Shown here: piece by piece, positions 42,840 to 52,521 of the stretch
How positions within the stretch are numbered: the first letter of the stretch is position 1
How the letters are laid out: each line of letters opens with the position of its first letter
DNA from: Arenibacter sp. ARW7G5Y1
GTDB lineage: Bacteria; Bacteroidota; Bacteroidia; Flavobacteriales; Flavobacteriaceae
Direction: 5' to 3'
Assembly: GCF_003201775.1 (NCBI RefSeq)
Contig: NZ_QJJZ01000001.1
Location: 257,233-321,232 of the forward strand
Length of the DNA: 64,000 nucleotides
Position numbers and translations under genes: made by a program
The notes under the pieces: generated by a model
Told to the model about the DNA's origin: nothing
The model's database searches: none
The model's input: the letters and a program-made list of their open reading frames with translations, nothing else

Positions 42840-44618
42840 TTAAATTTGTTTATCGAGTTGTGAAATAACCTCGCTCGCTTTATTGTAATCCTGTTGCATT
42901 TGGACATCAGAGAATGGGCTATATCTAGCCATTTCGCAATTTTGTAATAAGCCTAAGAAACCCTCCCTGGTAGTTTCGTCCACATTTTTTTCATTTAATA
43001 AAGAGGCTATTTTATCCTTGCTGAATTCTGATGTCTCTATTTTAAGTTTGGCCTTCAAATAATTGTGCAGCGCCTTTTCCAAGGCCACATAAAATGATTC
43101 TTTGGATCCTAAGGCTTTTTTGGCTGCGGAAAGGTATTTCTTTGCCAGTTTATTGGCACGTTTAATTTTGTTTCCTTCCACATCACTGGCAATGGCCTCT
43201 CTTTTTTTACCAAGGAAGATTGCCAGGGGAATTAATAAAACCGGAAGCAGCAACCAAAGAAAAAAGCTGGTAGACCCAAAAAAGTTTTGATTGTTGATGG
43301 CTGATAGATTTGGTTTTATCTTATTGAATACAAATTGATCTCCCGTAGCCACAACCCTTTGTTTATTATGGGAAATAGGACCATTGTTGTCTGCGGCTGC
43401 GCTAGTGGGGCCTTCCAGAACATTGATCATAATTTCTCCGGAGCTTAGGGTTTGATATTTTTCAGTCTTTGGGTTGAAAAAGCTAAAGGCTATACTGGGA
43501 ATGGGATATTTGCCCTTAAATGTAGGAACAACCGTATAGCTATTGCTTACATTTCCCTCCATACCAGATAGGGTAGTACGAACACTTTCATTGAACTCCG
43601 GGTCATATACTTCCAAGGAACTTGGGAGATTCAAACTTGGAATTTCGAAAAGTTTTAAATTTCCCTTACCACTTATGGCTACTTTGGCCTGAAGGGATTC
43701 GGATGCGTTAAGATGCGTTTTACTGGTGGTCACCGAAAATTGGAATTCTCCTACTGCACCACTAAAATCGGCAGGTTTGCCTTGTGTAGGCAAAGGTTTC
43801 ACATTAATGGTCCTATTGCCTGCGGATACGGTCTTGTTGGTTTGGGCAAATATTCTTCCTCCAAAGAAATCCCGTTTGTTGGTAGGGACCTGAAGACTTA
43901 CATCCAGGGAAAGCGGTTCAATTTCCAATTCTCCCGTTCTCTGTGGATATAAAACTACCCTTTTCAAGATTACGGATCTATAGGATTTGCCGTCATAGGT
44001 AGTATTCTGTACATCGTATTTGGTGACCGGAATATCCTGGCTCCAAAAATTGTTGTATTTTGGGTTGTCCAGCGCCCTAAAGTTGGTTACGTCTATGGAA
44101 GGACTTGCGTATAGTTTATATACCACGGTAACCGCTTCATTTAAATATGGGCTGGTTTTGGATATTTCGGCTACTAGATGTAAACTTTCATCGGCAACAT
44201 CATCCACCGTTTTTTCACCGTCCGGTCTTTCAACGGCAGCGGTAACCTCTACCTCCTTGGGGAGCGATTTGTAGGTTTCCCCCTTGATGACAATGGTGGC
44301 CTGCTTTATAGTGAATTTCCCCCTTGCCGTAGGTGCCAAGGTATAGGTGTATGTTTTGGAAAAGCTCCTTACTCCGTTTACCCAGGAGGAACTAATGGAC
44401 TGTGATGGTCCCATAAGTACCCTGAACCCCTCAAAATCGGGAGGAACAAAATTATCCCCATCCCTGTTCATGGTAAAGTCTACCCTGAGACGTTCGTTAA
44501 TGCCCAACACATCCTTGCTGAGATTCATTTCGAAGGTAACGGTTTCATTATTCTGGGCATGCAAGAACAGGCCGAGGAACAACAATGAAAATAACGATAT
44601 GTATCTTTTAATGTTCAC
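42840..44618 (-). CDS. batD: BatD-family protein
   Basis: A 592-residue exported protein. After a signal peptide (about 1-20) there are Ig-like beta domains with the BatD start VTFEMNLSKDVLGINERLRVDFTMNRDGDNF. One transmembrane helix lies at about 450-468 (FFLWLLLPVLLIPLAIFLG), followed by a helical cytoplasmic tail. It lies between batC and batE, with 5-bp and 3-bp gaps. BatD proteins are needed for aerotolerance in Bacteroides; the mechanism is unclear. Confidence 0.87.
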   Translation of the reverse strand: MNIKRYISLFSLLFLGLFLHAQNNETVTFEMNLSKDVLGINERLRVDFTMNRDGDNFVPPDFEGFRVLMGPSQSISSSWVNGVRSFSKTYTYTLAPTARGKFTIKQATIVIKGETYKSLPKEVEVTAAVERPDGEKTVDDVADESLHLVAEISKTSPYLNEAVTVVYKLYASPSIDVTNFRALDNPKYNNFWSQDIPVTKYDVQNTTYDGKSYRSVILKRVVLYPQRTGELEIEPLSLDVSLQVPTNKRDFFGGRIFAQTNKTVSAGNRTINVKPLPTQGKPADFSGAVGEFQFSVTTSKTHLNASESLQAKVAISGKGNLKLFEIPSLNLPSSLEVYDPEFNESVRTTLSGMEGNVSNSYTVVPTFKGKYPIPSIAFSFFNPKTEKYQTLSSGEIMINVLEGPTSAAADNNGPISHNKQRVVATGDQFVFNKIKPNLSAINNQNFFGSTSFFLWLLLPVLLIPLAIFLGKKREAIASDVEGNKIKRANKLAKKYLSAAKKALGSKESFYVALEKALHNYLKAKLKIETSEFSKDKIASLLNEKNVDETTREGFLGLLQNCEMARYSPFSDVQMQQDYNKASEVISQLDKQI

Positions 44619-44623
44619 GTGTA

Positions 44624-45481
44624 TTACCAGTCTTTTTCATTTTGAATTTTTGCACCCTTTACTTTTTGTGCATCAATTTTTTCCTGTACTTTTTTCTCTT
44701 CGTTCTGCATGGCCTCCAACAAATTTTTCACTTGTTGGGGAGATAATTGGTTAGGCCTTGGTTGTTGTTGCTTCTGCTCTTCTGCCTTATAAGGCTCGTC
44801 GTTTTTCTCTTCATCCTCTCCTTCACCTTCTTTATTGTCTTCTTTCTCTTCTTCTCCCTTATCACCTTCCTCTTTATTCTTGTCGTCCTGGTCCTCTTTT
44901 TGGTCTCCTTTATTGTCTTCGTTCTGGTCCCCTTCCTTTTTATCCTCGTTCTGGTCCTTCTGATCTTTTTGGTCTTCCTGGTTCTGGTCGTCCTTATTCT
45001 GGTCGTTTTTTTGTTCTTCTTCCTGCTGTTTTTTCAGCATTTCCTTGGCCAAAGCCAAATTGTAACGGGTCTCCTCATCCGTAGGGTCATTTCTCAAAGC
45101 TTCCTTATAGGCATCTACCGCTTTTTGGTACTCTTTGTTCTTCATAAAGACATTGCCCATGTTATGGTAGGCCCTGTGCTTGTCTTTTTTGTTGGTGGCA
45201 TTTTCTCCTGCCTGCTTAAACCTGCCAAAGGCTTCGCTATAGGTTTCGTTTTCATAATAGGCATTTCCCAAATTATAGGGTGCAATACTACTTTCCGCAT
45301 TCTTGGAGATGGCCCTCCTATAATTGGCTTCGGCATTTACAAAATCACTTTCGGAAAGGTCTTTGTTTCCTTCCCAAGTAAAATTGTTGGCAATTTTAAG
45401 GGATTTCTCTTTTTCCTTATCCACTTCCTGAGCTTGGACAAGGCCTCCGATCAATATAATGATAAATGCTATCTTTTTCAT
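44624..45481 (-). CDS. batC: BatC: TPR protein with long charged low-complexity region
   Basis: A 285-residue exported or periplasmic protein. TPR repeats cover about 30-155 (YRRAISKNAESSIAPYNLGNAYYENETY). A hydrophilic tract follows (about 165-255) made almost only of Asp, Glu, Lys, Gln and Asn with repeats such as DQNEDKKEGDQNEDNKGDQ. A conserved end resumes (QVKNLLEAMQNEEKKVQEKI). The charged tract is likely disordered and may vary between strains. Codons there give a long opposite-strand open frame that is not a gene. Confidence 0.85.
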   Translation of the reverse strand: MKKIAFIIILIGGLVQAQEVDKEKEKSLKIANNFTWEGNKDLSESDFVNAEANYRRAISKNAESSIAPYNLGNAYYENETYSEAFGRFKQAGENATNKKDKHRAYHNMGNVFMKNKEYQKAVDAYKEALRNDPTDEETRYNLALAKEMLKKQQEEEQKNDQNKDDQNQEDQKDQKDQNEDKKEGDQNEDNKGDQKEDQDDKNKEEGDKGEEEKEDNKEGEGEDEEKNDEPYKAEEQKQQQPRPNQLSPQQVKNLLEAMQNEEKKVQEKIDAQKVKGAKIQNEKDW

Positions 45482-45494
45482 AATCCTTCTACGC

Positions 45495-46532
45495 TTATCG
45501 CTCGTTAAACAGATTCAATTTTTTAAGCCATTTGGTTTTCCTGTCCAGGACAAAAATGTCTAAAAATAAGAATAAAAGCCCTGCGGCCAAAAACCATTGG
45601 AACTGATCTTTGTATTCGGCAAATTGTTTGGCCTCAAATTCTTTCTTGTCCATCTGGTTCAATTGCTCCTTGATGAAGGCAACCGCTTCTTCCGTGTATT
45701 CCCCGTTTATGTATTCCCCATTGCCCTCGTCGGCGATTTCTTGAAGTACCTCTTCATTTAATTTTGTAATGACCACTTCACCTTGGCTGTCTTTTTTTAG
45801 GCTTTCAACAATACCGTTTCTTTTAAGGGGTATGGGAGCTCCCTTTGTTTTTCCTACCCCAATGGTAAAAACCCTTATTCCTTCATTGGTAGCATCTTCA
45901 ACAGCATTGGTCACATTGCCTTCGGAATGGTCTTCTCCGTCCGAGATAATGAAAAGCACACGGTTGGTTTGTTCCTCATCGTCATAATAGGTCGATGCCA
46001 ATTCGATTGCTTGGTCAATGGCCGTTCCTTGGGAGGAAAGCATATCGGTATTCATGTTTTGCAAAAACATTTTGGCAGCCCCGTAATCGGTTGTTATGGG
46101 AAGTTGGGGAAATGCCTGTCCGGCATACGCTATAATTCCAATTCTGTCACTCGCCAATTGATTGATGATTTCGGAGACCAAACGTTTTGCTTTTTCCAAT
46201 CTATTGGGGGCTATATCCTCGGCCAACATACTTTTGGAAACGTCTACGGCAAATACAATATCGACCCCCTCCCTCTTAACCGTTTCCAATTTGGTTCCGA
46301 TCTTTGGGTTGACCAAGGCCATGGTTAAAGAGGCTAATCCCAATAAAATAAAAATTAATTTTAAGGTGGATTTAAAGTTGGATCTATCCGGAGTCAATCG
46401 CTTTAAAAGAGAAAGATCGGCAAATTTTCTTTGTGTACTTTTTTTCCAAATTTGAAGGAGTACAAAGAGAACTACCATCACTGGAATGATGGATAACAGA
46501 TATAAATATGATTTTTCGTCTAACTGAATCAT
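45495..46532 (-). CDS. batB: BatB: von Willebrand factor A domain membrane protein
   Basis: A 345-residue membrane protein with N-terminal helices (about 8-27 and 55-74), a VWA domain (about 88-290) and a C-terminal helix. The MIDAS metal site is visible: D97-x-S99-x-S101 (FAVDVSKSM), with TGTAID-like T and later D (FIISDGEDHSEG). It is probably a partner of BatA in a membrane complex. 13 bp to batC. Confidence 0.9.
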   Translation of the reverse strand: MIQLDEKSYLYLLSIIPVMVVLFVLLQIWKKSTQRKFADLSLLKRLTPDRSNFKSTLKLIFILLGLASLTMALVNPKIGTKLETVKREGVDIVFAVDVSKSMLAEDIAPNRLEKAKRLVSEIINQLASDRIGIIAYAGQAFPQLPITTDYGAAKMFLQNMNTDMLSSQGTAIDQAIELASTYYDDEEQTNRVLFIISDGEDHSEGNVTNAVEDATNEGIRVFTIGVGKTKGAPIPLKRNGIVESLKKDSQGEVVITKLNEEVLQEIADEGNGEYINGEYTEEAVAFIKEQLNQMDKKEFEAKQFAEYKDQFQWFLAAGLLFLFLDIFVLDRKTKWLKKLNLFNER

Positions 46533-46583
46533 TTTGTATTCTTCCTTTTTAAATCAATTCCCCGGAAACCTAGTTCCTTGTTA

Positions 46584-47582
46584 TTAGATAAAACTCCTGA
46601 ACAGGGTGTTCCTTGCCAGCCATTCCAACAAGAGCAAAACCCCTGCCAAATAGACCCAAGGTCTAAATTTTTCTTCGTATTTGTAGTATTTAAACTCTTC
46701 TACCTCAGTTTTTTCCAACTTGTTTATCTCTTCGTAAATAGCCTCTAGTTTTTTGTTGTCGGTAGCCCTAAAATACTGCCCGCCGGTTGTTTCGGCAATA
46801 GATTTCAAAAGGCTTTCGTCTATTTCCACTTCCCGCATTCCATATCGGAAAGATCCGTCGGCATTATATGCTATGGGAGACATGGCGTTTCCATTGGTCC
46901 CAAGACCAATGGTGTAGGTTTTGATGCCGAATTCCACTGCCAAATCTGCGGCAGTTTGGGGCTCTATAAACCCCGAATTGTTTACTCCGTCCGTGAGTAG
47001 TATTATTACTTTGCTCAAGGCTTTACTTTCCTTCAGTCTATTTACCGAGGTGGCAAGTCCCATCCCAATAGCTGTTCCATCATTTAATTGCCCATAAGTT
47101 ATTTCGTCCAAAGCCCTTAAAACTATGGATTTATCACTAGTAATAGGCGTTTTGGTATAGCTTTCGCCTGCATAAGCCACCAAGCCGATCCTATCGTTTG
47201 GTCTTTCGTTAATAAAATCGGCCGCTACTTTTTTAAGCGCTGCCAATCTATACGGCTTTAGATCTTTTGCCAACATACTTGAGGAAACATCGATGGCCAT
47301 AACAATATCGATTCCTTTTGTAGTTTTGGTCCTGGTGGAGATATCCTCGGTCTGTGGTCTCGCCATGGCAACTATGATCGCCGCCAATGCCAACAAGCGC
47401 ATAACAAACAACGCCGGTTTTAATTTGGGCAATATGCTGCCTTTGGGAAAGCCCTTGATGCTCGACATTTTTAAAGAAGCGGTCTGTTCCTTTCTTTTAA
47501 AGAAATACCAAAGCATTGCCACTGGAAGTAATAATAACAACCAGAAAAACTGTGGGTTCGCAAAGGAAATATTCTCAAACAT
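46584..47582 (-). CDS. batA: BatA: von Willebrand factor A domain membrane protein
   Basis: A 332-residue protein with the same layout as BatB: N-terminal helices (10-28, 58-75), VWA (about 92-290) with MIDAS D98-x-S100-x-S102 (MAIDVSSSM) and LLTDGVNNSG, and a last helix. The start codon follows directly the stop of the upstream gene with no gap, so translation is probably coupled. BatA and BatB likely arose by duplication. Confidence 0.9.
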   Translation of the reverse strand: MFENISFANPQFFWLLLLLPVAMLWYFFKRKEQTASLKMSSIKGFPKGSILPKLKPALFVMRLLALAAIIVAMARPQTEDISTRTKTTKGIDIVMAIDVSSSMLAKDLKPYRLAALKKVAADFINERPNDRIGLVAYAGESYTKTPITSDKSIVLRALDEITYGQLNDGTAIGMGLATSVNRLKESKALSKVIILLTDGVNNSGFIEPQTAADLAVEFGIKTYTIGLGTNGNAMSPIAYNADGSFRYGMREVEIDESLLKSIAETTGGQYFRATDNKKLEAIYEEINKLEKTEVEEFKYYKYEEKFRPWVYLAGVLLLLEWLARNTLFRSFI

Positions 47583-49238
47583 CTATAAGCTCGTTTTTAC
47601 TTCTACTGAGTTCAAAATTCGGTCTACTATCTGGTCTGCATAATTGTCATCTGCCAACCATGTCAAGATTATATTTTGCTGAAAACCTTTACCGCCAAAA
47701 AATAGGACCACATAGTTCCCGGAGATCAATTCCTTGGATTCGGGCACGGCAAATTTTCCACTTCCGTACAGTTTAACCCCTTTAACCCCTGAGAGGGTAG
47801 AAAAAGCTTCTTGCTTGGTAGTGATGTTCTTGGCGCCCTGATTTTCAAAATTTTTCAATATCTGTTCGGAGGCCTTTTCAAAATCAGGTTCCTCCGGTTG
47901 TGCCAGGGTAATGGAGGTGGCACCAATGGTAAACAGTCCAATGGAGCTCCTATAGGCAAATCCCTGCATTTCCTTGATAGAAGCTTTGACTTCTGGTGGG
48001 AGTTTTACGGCTTGTCTCAACAGGACTTTTGGGGTGTATAGACTAATGGGTGGGTAACCGTAATCGCTTTGTACCCATTCCCCTTCCAATAATTCTTTGG
48101 TCGGGTGTCCCAAAACCGTATCTTTTACCTGTCCAAATCCGTAGTAACCTATTGCCGCTACAGTTGAAAATAACAGCACAAGGACCGTAGTGACAGCAAT
48201 GATCACCAATTTTTTCTTGTGTTTCTTGCGTTCCAACTCTTCCAAATATTCTTCCTGTTGCAACAATTCCTCTTCAGTGGGCTCCGGAATGGCCTCTTTG
48301 GTCTTGATTACAATCTGCTCCACAGATTTTCTATCCTGTTCGGCTACGGAGGACTCCGGCTTGGATTTTGCAAATTTCACCAAATCGGAGGTCTGTAAAA
48401 CTTTTTTGAACTGTTGTATGGTCTCCTGGTCCAGTTTCAATTGACCAGCATCCTTCATCATCTCCAATTTATCTATCAATTGGTCCGTAGTGCTTTCCAA
48501 TGCAGTGACATGAACATCTTCTTCCAGATAGGAACGAACAATGTCCGTTAATTCGGAATAATAGGATTTATAATCGTCCTGGATTAAATATTTTGATTTT
48601 TCCAATTGTTTTAAACCAAGGATAGCACGGTCAAAAGGAGGCAATAGGGCTACTTTTTCCTCTTCGCTCAATGGCTTTTTCCTGAAAACGAACCAATATA
48701 AGGCCGCCCCGGCCAGTATCAAAAAACCTAGTACCCAAAGGAGAATTCTCCAAAGTGCCCCGTTGGATTTTTCCACATTGATAATGGGCTTTATATCGTA
48801 CATCTTCTGTGCCAAGGTATCTACCGGTACTGTAGCAACATCAATTTTTATGGAATCCGTGAAAAACGGTTTTCCGTTTATCATAATCTGTTGTCTTGGC
48901 AGGGTGTAGGAGCCTGAATCAAATTGGGTAAGGGCATAGATCTTCTGTAAGGTCATCCTATCCAATTTTTTAACGGTATCGGTCTTTAGGGCCTCTACGG
49001 TTTCCAGAGGGGAAAAGGTTTGGCCTTCCGGGAAGATTACCTGGGCGGTTGAATCTGTTTCCACGGTGACCTTAAAATTAATCTGCTCACCAATCTTTAT
49101 ATAGGTCGTATCCACCCCGGACACAATGGTGGGGGTGTTCTGGGAAAATCCATGTGTCGAAGCAAATAGCAGACACAATGCAATATATCGCAAAAAATAC
49201 GAATAACTATTTATAATGCTCAAATTTAAGTTCCTCAT
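47583..49238 (-). CDS. Bat-cluster membrane protein with two TM segments
   Basis: A 551-residue exported protein that is usual at this place, between DUF58 and batA. After a signal peptide, a beta-rich domain (about 35-150) with VTVETDSTAQVIFPEG resembles BatD's N terminus. A transmembrane helix lies at about 163-184. A helical part (about 190-340) contains SYYSELTDIVRSYLEEDVHVTALESTTDQL, like DUF4381. A second helix lies at about 346-370, then a beta-rich C-terminal domain. Possibly a fusion of two membrane modules. Function is unknown beyond the cluster. Confidence 0.75.
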   Translation of the reverse strand: MRNLNLSIINSYSYFLRYIALCLLFASTHGFSQNTPTIVSGVDTTYIKIGEQINFKVTVETDSTAQVIFPEGQTFSPLETVEALKTDTVKKLDRMTLQKIYALTQFDSGSYTLPRQQIMINGKPFFTDSIKIDVATVPVDTLAQKMYDIKPIINVEKSNGALWRILLWVLGFLILAGAALYWFVFRKKPLSEEEKVALLPPFDRAILGLKQLEKSKYLIQDDYKSYYSELTDIVRSYLEEDVHVTALESTTDQLIDKLEMMKDAGQLKLDQETIQQFKKVLQTSDLVKFAKSKPESSVAEQDRKSVEQIVIKTKEAIPEPTEEELLQQEEYLEELERKKHKKKLVIIAVTTVLVLLFSTVAAIGYYGFGQVKDTVLGHPTKELLEGEWVQSDYGYPPISLYTPKVLLRQAVKLPPEVKASIKEMQGFAYRSSIGLFTIGATSITLAQPEEPDFEKASEQILKNFENQGAKNITTKQEAFSTLSGVKGVKLYGSGKFAVPESKELISGNYVVLFFGGKGFQQNIILTWLADDNYADQIVDRILNSVEVKTSL

Positions 49239-49243
49239 TTAAA

Positions 49244-50110
49244 TCAACCTCTTCTCTTAAAATAGCCCAATAATTTCTTTACATAACTTTCATCTACCCT
49301 ACAGCTCAATACGCCACAACCTGATTTGGTAAAAGTTTCCTGAAAATAGGCAACACGCTCACTATAGTGTTTGCCATAGGCCAACCTTACCTTTTTGGAT
49401 TGGGTATTTACCAATTGAATTGCTCCCGTTTCGGCATCCTGCATTTGCACCATGCCTATATTGGGAATGTTTTCCTCTCTTTCATCAAAGACCCTAATTC
49501 CGGTAAGATCGTGCTTTTTACCAGTAATACGCAAGGTTTGTAGGTAATCATCGGTAATAAAATCCGAGAGTACAAAAACAATGGCTTTCTTCTTCATTAC
49601 GTTGGTCAGGAATTTAAGCGCAGCGCCCAAATTGGTCTTAGTACTCTTGGGCGTAAACTCCAGTAATTCCCGTATTATTCTAAGGGCGTGACTTTTTCCT
49701 TTTTTAGGGGGAATGTAAAGTTCCACTTCATTCGTAAACAAAAGGAGTCCAACTTTATCGTTGTTCTGAAGTGCCGAAAATGCCAGCGTAGCGGAAATTT
49801 CTGTAATGACTTCCTTTTTAAATTGATTGCTGGTGCCAAAAAGTTCTGAACCACTCACATCTACCATTAACATCATGGTAAGTTCCCTTTCCTCCTCGAA
49901 TACTTTTACATAGGGTTCGTTATAGCGTGCGGTTACGTTCCAATCTATGGACCTAACATCATCGCCAAATTGATATTGGCGTACTTCGCTAAAAGTCATA
50001 CCCCTACCCTTAAAAGTCGAATGGTATTCCCCTCCAAAAATATGGTCGGAAAGACGCCTCGTCTTTATCTCGATCTTGCGAACTTTTTTTAATAATTCCT
50101 TGGTATCCAT
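49244..50110 (-). CDS. DUF58-domain protein
   Basis: A 288-residue cytosolic protein. The DUF58 signature GRGMTFSEVRQYQFGDDV is at about 36-53, followed by DWNVTAR. A degenerate VWA-like MIDAS (VDVSGSELFG, D84, S86, S88) lies in the DUF58/VWA fold. In the MoxR operons it is the usual partner of the AAA ATPase. 88 bp to moxR, 5 bp to the next gene. Confidence 0.9.
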   Translation of the reverse strand: MDTKELLKKVRKIEIKTRRLSDHIFGGEYHSTFKGRGMTFSEVRQYQFGDDVRSIDWNVTARYNEPYVKVFEEERELTMMLMVDVSGSELFGTSNQFKKEVITEISATLAFSALQNNDKVGLLLFTNEVELYIPPKKGKSHALRIIRELLEFTPKSTKTNLGAALKFLTNVMKKKAIVFVLSDFITDDYLQTLRITGKKHDLTGIRVFDEREENIPNIGMVQMQDAETGAIQLVNTQSKKVRLAYGKHYSERVAYFQETFTKSGCGVLSCRVDESYVKKLLGYFKRRG

Positions 50111-50198
50111 TTTCAGTTTGCAGTTTGCAGTAAAAAGTATTCAGGTACAGTTTTAAGGATTAAAGTCCATAAGCTGTAGTCGGATAACTGTAGACTGA

Positions 50199-51200
50199 TT
50201 AAGGTACTTCAATTTCGTTTACGATCTTGTTTATTATTTCTTCCGAAGTAATGTTTTCTGCCTCGGCCTCATAGGTAATACCGATCCTATGGCGCAAAAC
50301 GTCATGGATTACTGCCCTTACATCTTCCGGAACAACGTAGCCCCTTCTTTTTATAAAGGCGTAGCATTTGGCAGCTACGGCTAAATTGATGCTACCCCTT
50401 GGCGAGGCTCCGAAACTAATCAAAGGTTTAAGGCTTTCTAAATTATATTTTTCCGGGTATCGGGTGGCAAAAACAATATCGAGAATATATTTTTCAATTT
50501 TCTCGTCCATATACACATCCCTTACCGCCTTCTGGGCACTGAGAATCTGTTTAACGCTAACAACGGGTTTTACCTCTTCATATGCGCCCTTAAGGTTTTG
50601 TCTGATAATTAATTGCTCCTCGCTAAGTTTAGGGTAATCTATAACTGTCTTTAGCATAAATCGATCCACTTGCGCCTCCGGTAAGGGGTAAGTTCCTTCT
50701 TGTTCCACCGGGTTTTGTGTAGCCATAACCAAGAAAGGCTTGTCCAGCACAAAAGTTTCATCACCTATGGTAACCTGCTTTTCCTGCATGGCTTCCAAAA
50801 GGGCCGATTGCACTTTGGCAGGGGCACGGTTAATTTCATCGGCCAAAACAAAATTGGCGAATATGGGCCCTTTCTTAATGGAAAAATCGTTCAATTTCAT
50901 ATTGTAGATCATGGTACCAACAACATCTGCCGGCAGAAGATCTGGTGTAAATTGAATTCTGCTAAAGCTTCCTTGTACTGCTTTCGCCAAGGTGTTTATC
51001 GCCAAGGTTTTTGCCAAACCTGGAACACCTTCCAATAGAATATGGCCTTGCCCTAAAAGTCCAATAAGCAATCGCTCCACCATATGTTTTTGTCCTACGA
51101 TTACTTTGTTCATTTCTAAAATAAGTAGGTCGATAAAAGCACTCTCTTGGGCAATTTTCTCGTTCACGGCACTGATATCTACCGAAGTATTTTCTTCCAT
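50199..51200 (-). CDS. MoxR-family AAA+ ATPase
   Basis: A 333-residue AAA+ ATPase. The Walker A is GVPGLAKT (58-65), the form typical of MoxR, and LADEINRAPAKVQSALLEAMQE contains Walker B. The sensor motif FLVMATQNPVEQEGTYPLPEAQ follows, with the arginine-finger region at RPLISFGASPRGSIN-like SFGASPRGSINLA. MoxR proteins act as chaperones with VWA proteins. It is the first gene of the Bat cluster. Confidence 0.93.
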   Translation of the reverse strand: MEENTSVDISAVNEKIAQESAFIDLLILEMNKVIVGQKHMVERLLIGLLGQGHILLEGVPGLAKTLAINTLAKAVQGSFSRIQFTPDLLPADVVGTMIYNMKLNDFSIKKGPIFANFVLADEINRAPAKVQSALLEAMQEKQVTIGDETFVLDKPFLVMATQNPVEQEGTYPLPEAQVDRFMLKTVIDYPKLSEEQLIIRQNLKGAYEEVKPVVSVKQILSAQKAVRDVYMDEKIEKYILDIVFATRYPEKYNLESLKPLISFGASPRGSINLAVAAKCYAFIKRRGYVVPEDVRAVIHDVLRHRIGITYEAEAENITSEEIINKIVNEIEVP

Positions 51201-51747
51201 ATAATCCTTTGTTTTGTTTTGTTTACAATGGTTAACACCAAAAGTGGATGCAAATTGAAAATTTATTTAGTTATTGGCTGTTAATGTATGGTTAAAAGTT
51301 AAGCAATGGGTCCAGTTTTATGAACTATTTAAGGGAATTATTCATAATTTCACAAACATATGAAAAATAAAACATCTTATTTTAAATTCCTTATAGGTAC
51401 AATTACGTGTGGCAATTGAGGTAGCGGGCTTGCTGCAGGGAAAGGATCTATATTAACTGGTCGTTCAAAGGTACAGAGGAATACCACTGCCAATTAAGCT
51501 GATATTTATGGCTCACTTGGCAATTTATCGGTTTATGAAAACACCTCTTATTCTGCAGAAATAGTTCATGGACAATTTGGCCTTAAATTGCCTCCTTTTC
51601 CAATCTGACGGATGCGGTAATGAAGGCCTTGGTTATAGCCCATTTTTGGGGGAATTGTTTTTTTCAATTGGCTAGGGGAGTAAGGCAATAGGACGTTTTA
51701 AATGCGGACCAACCGCATTGACGGAAATAAAATAAAGAGCTAATTTT
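51201..51747. other. Non-coding gap between divergent moxR and the SDR gene
   Basis: 547 bp without a convincing ORF in any frame. No tRNA or repeat element is seen. Small features: a 6-bp inverted repeat (51573-51590), an AATTG/CAATT hairpin around 51650-51665, and the leader hairpin listed separately. Two near-consensus -7 boxes (7 of 8) for moxR lie at about 51240-51262. The length suggests extra regulation or decayed sequence. Confidence 0.5.
51701..51719 (+). promoter_or_regulatory. Perfect 7-bp leader hairpin before the SDR gene
   Basis: AATGCGG and CCGCATT pair around the loop ACCAA. The hairpin ends 28 bp upstream of ATG 51748, so it would be in the 5' leader or overlap the promoter. 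Confidence 0.35.
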
Positions 51748-52521
51748 ATGATTATTACCAGTAATGAGAAACCAACAGCATTTATAACGGGGGCTACAAG
51801 CGGAATAGGACTTGCAACCGCCAAACTTTTTGCCTCCAATAGGATTAATTTAGTTATTTGCGGCAGGCGGGAAAAGCGCCTGAGCGAGCTTAAAAAGGAA
51901 CTGTCCAGACATACGAAGGTTTTTACTTTGGAATTTGATGTACAGGATAAAAAAGCAGTTTTTGAAGCAATAGCTTCCCTTCCGGAAGAGTTTTCCGATA
52001 TTGATATTCTAATCAATAATGCAGGCAATGCCCATGGCCTGGATTCCATAGAGGAAGGAAGTGTGGATGATTGGGAGGCAATGATCGATATTAACGTCAA
52101 GGGCCTTTTATATGTTTCCAAGGCCATAATGCCGAAAATGATCCAGAAGAAGTCGGGCCATATTATAAATATTGGCTCCATTGCGGGAAAGGAAGTGTAT
52201 CCCATGGGCAATGTGTATTGCGCCAGTAAATACGCTGTGGATGCCTTGAACCAGGGGATGAGAATAGATTTAAACAAATACGGTATTAGGGTTGGGGCCA
52301 TTCATCCGGGATTGGTGGAAACGGAATTCAGTAAGGTCCGGTTTAAGGGCGATAATGGCAGGGCCTCGGCAACTTATAAGGGTTATGAGCCGTTGCAACC
52401 TGAAGATATTGCGGATGTTATCCATTTTATGGTTACTAGGCCTTCCCATGTAAATATTGCAGATTTATTAATTTTGCCTACGGCACAAGCGAGTGCTACT
52501 ATTGTCAATAAGAAATTATGA
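51748..52521 (+). CDS. Short-chain dehydrogenase/reductase (classical SDR)
   Basis: A 257-residue classical SDR. The cofactor loop TGATSGIGLATAKLF is at about 15-29, followed by NNAGNAHG, catalytic S (INIGSIAGKEVYP) and Y-x-x-x-K (YCASKYAVDAL). An Arg-rich segment after the beta2 strand (CGRREKRL) suggests NADP(H). It resembles the 3-hydroxy acid dehydrogenase (YdfG-like) group. The stop overlaps the start of the AlbA_2 gene (ATGA), so the two are translationally coupled. Confidence 0.9.
   Translation: MIITSNEKPTAFITGATSGIGLATAKLFASNRINLVICGRREKRLSELKKELSRHTKVFTLEFDVQDKKAVFEAIASLPEEFSDIDILINNAGNAHGLDSIEEGSVDDWEAMIDINVKGLLYVSKAIMPKMIQKKSGHIINIGSIAGKEVYPMGNVYCASKYAVDALNQGMRIDLNKYGIRVGAIHPGLVETEFSKVRFKGDNGRASATYKGYEPLQPEDIADVIHFMVTRPSHVNIADLLILPTAQASATIVNKKL

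Noticed and set aside
44747-45508. A 253-codon open frame on the plus strand opposite batC
   Set aside because: It reads as leucine/valine/phenylalanine-rich repeats that mirror the Asp/Glu/Lys/Gln codons of the BatC charged tract. batC has TPR repeats and proper neighbours, so the plus frame is a by-product.
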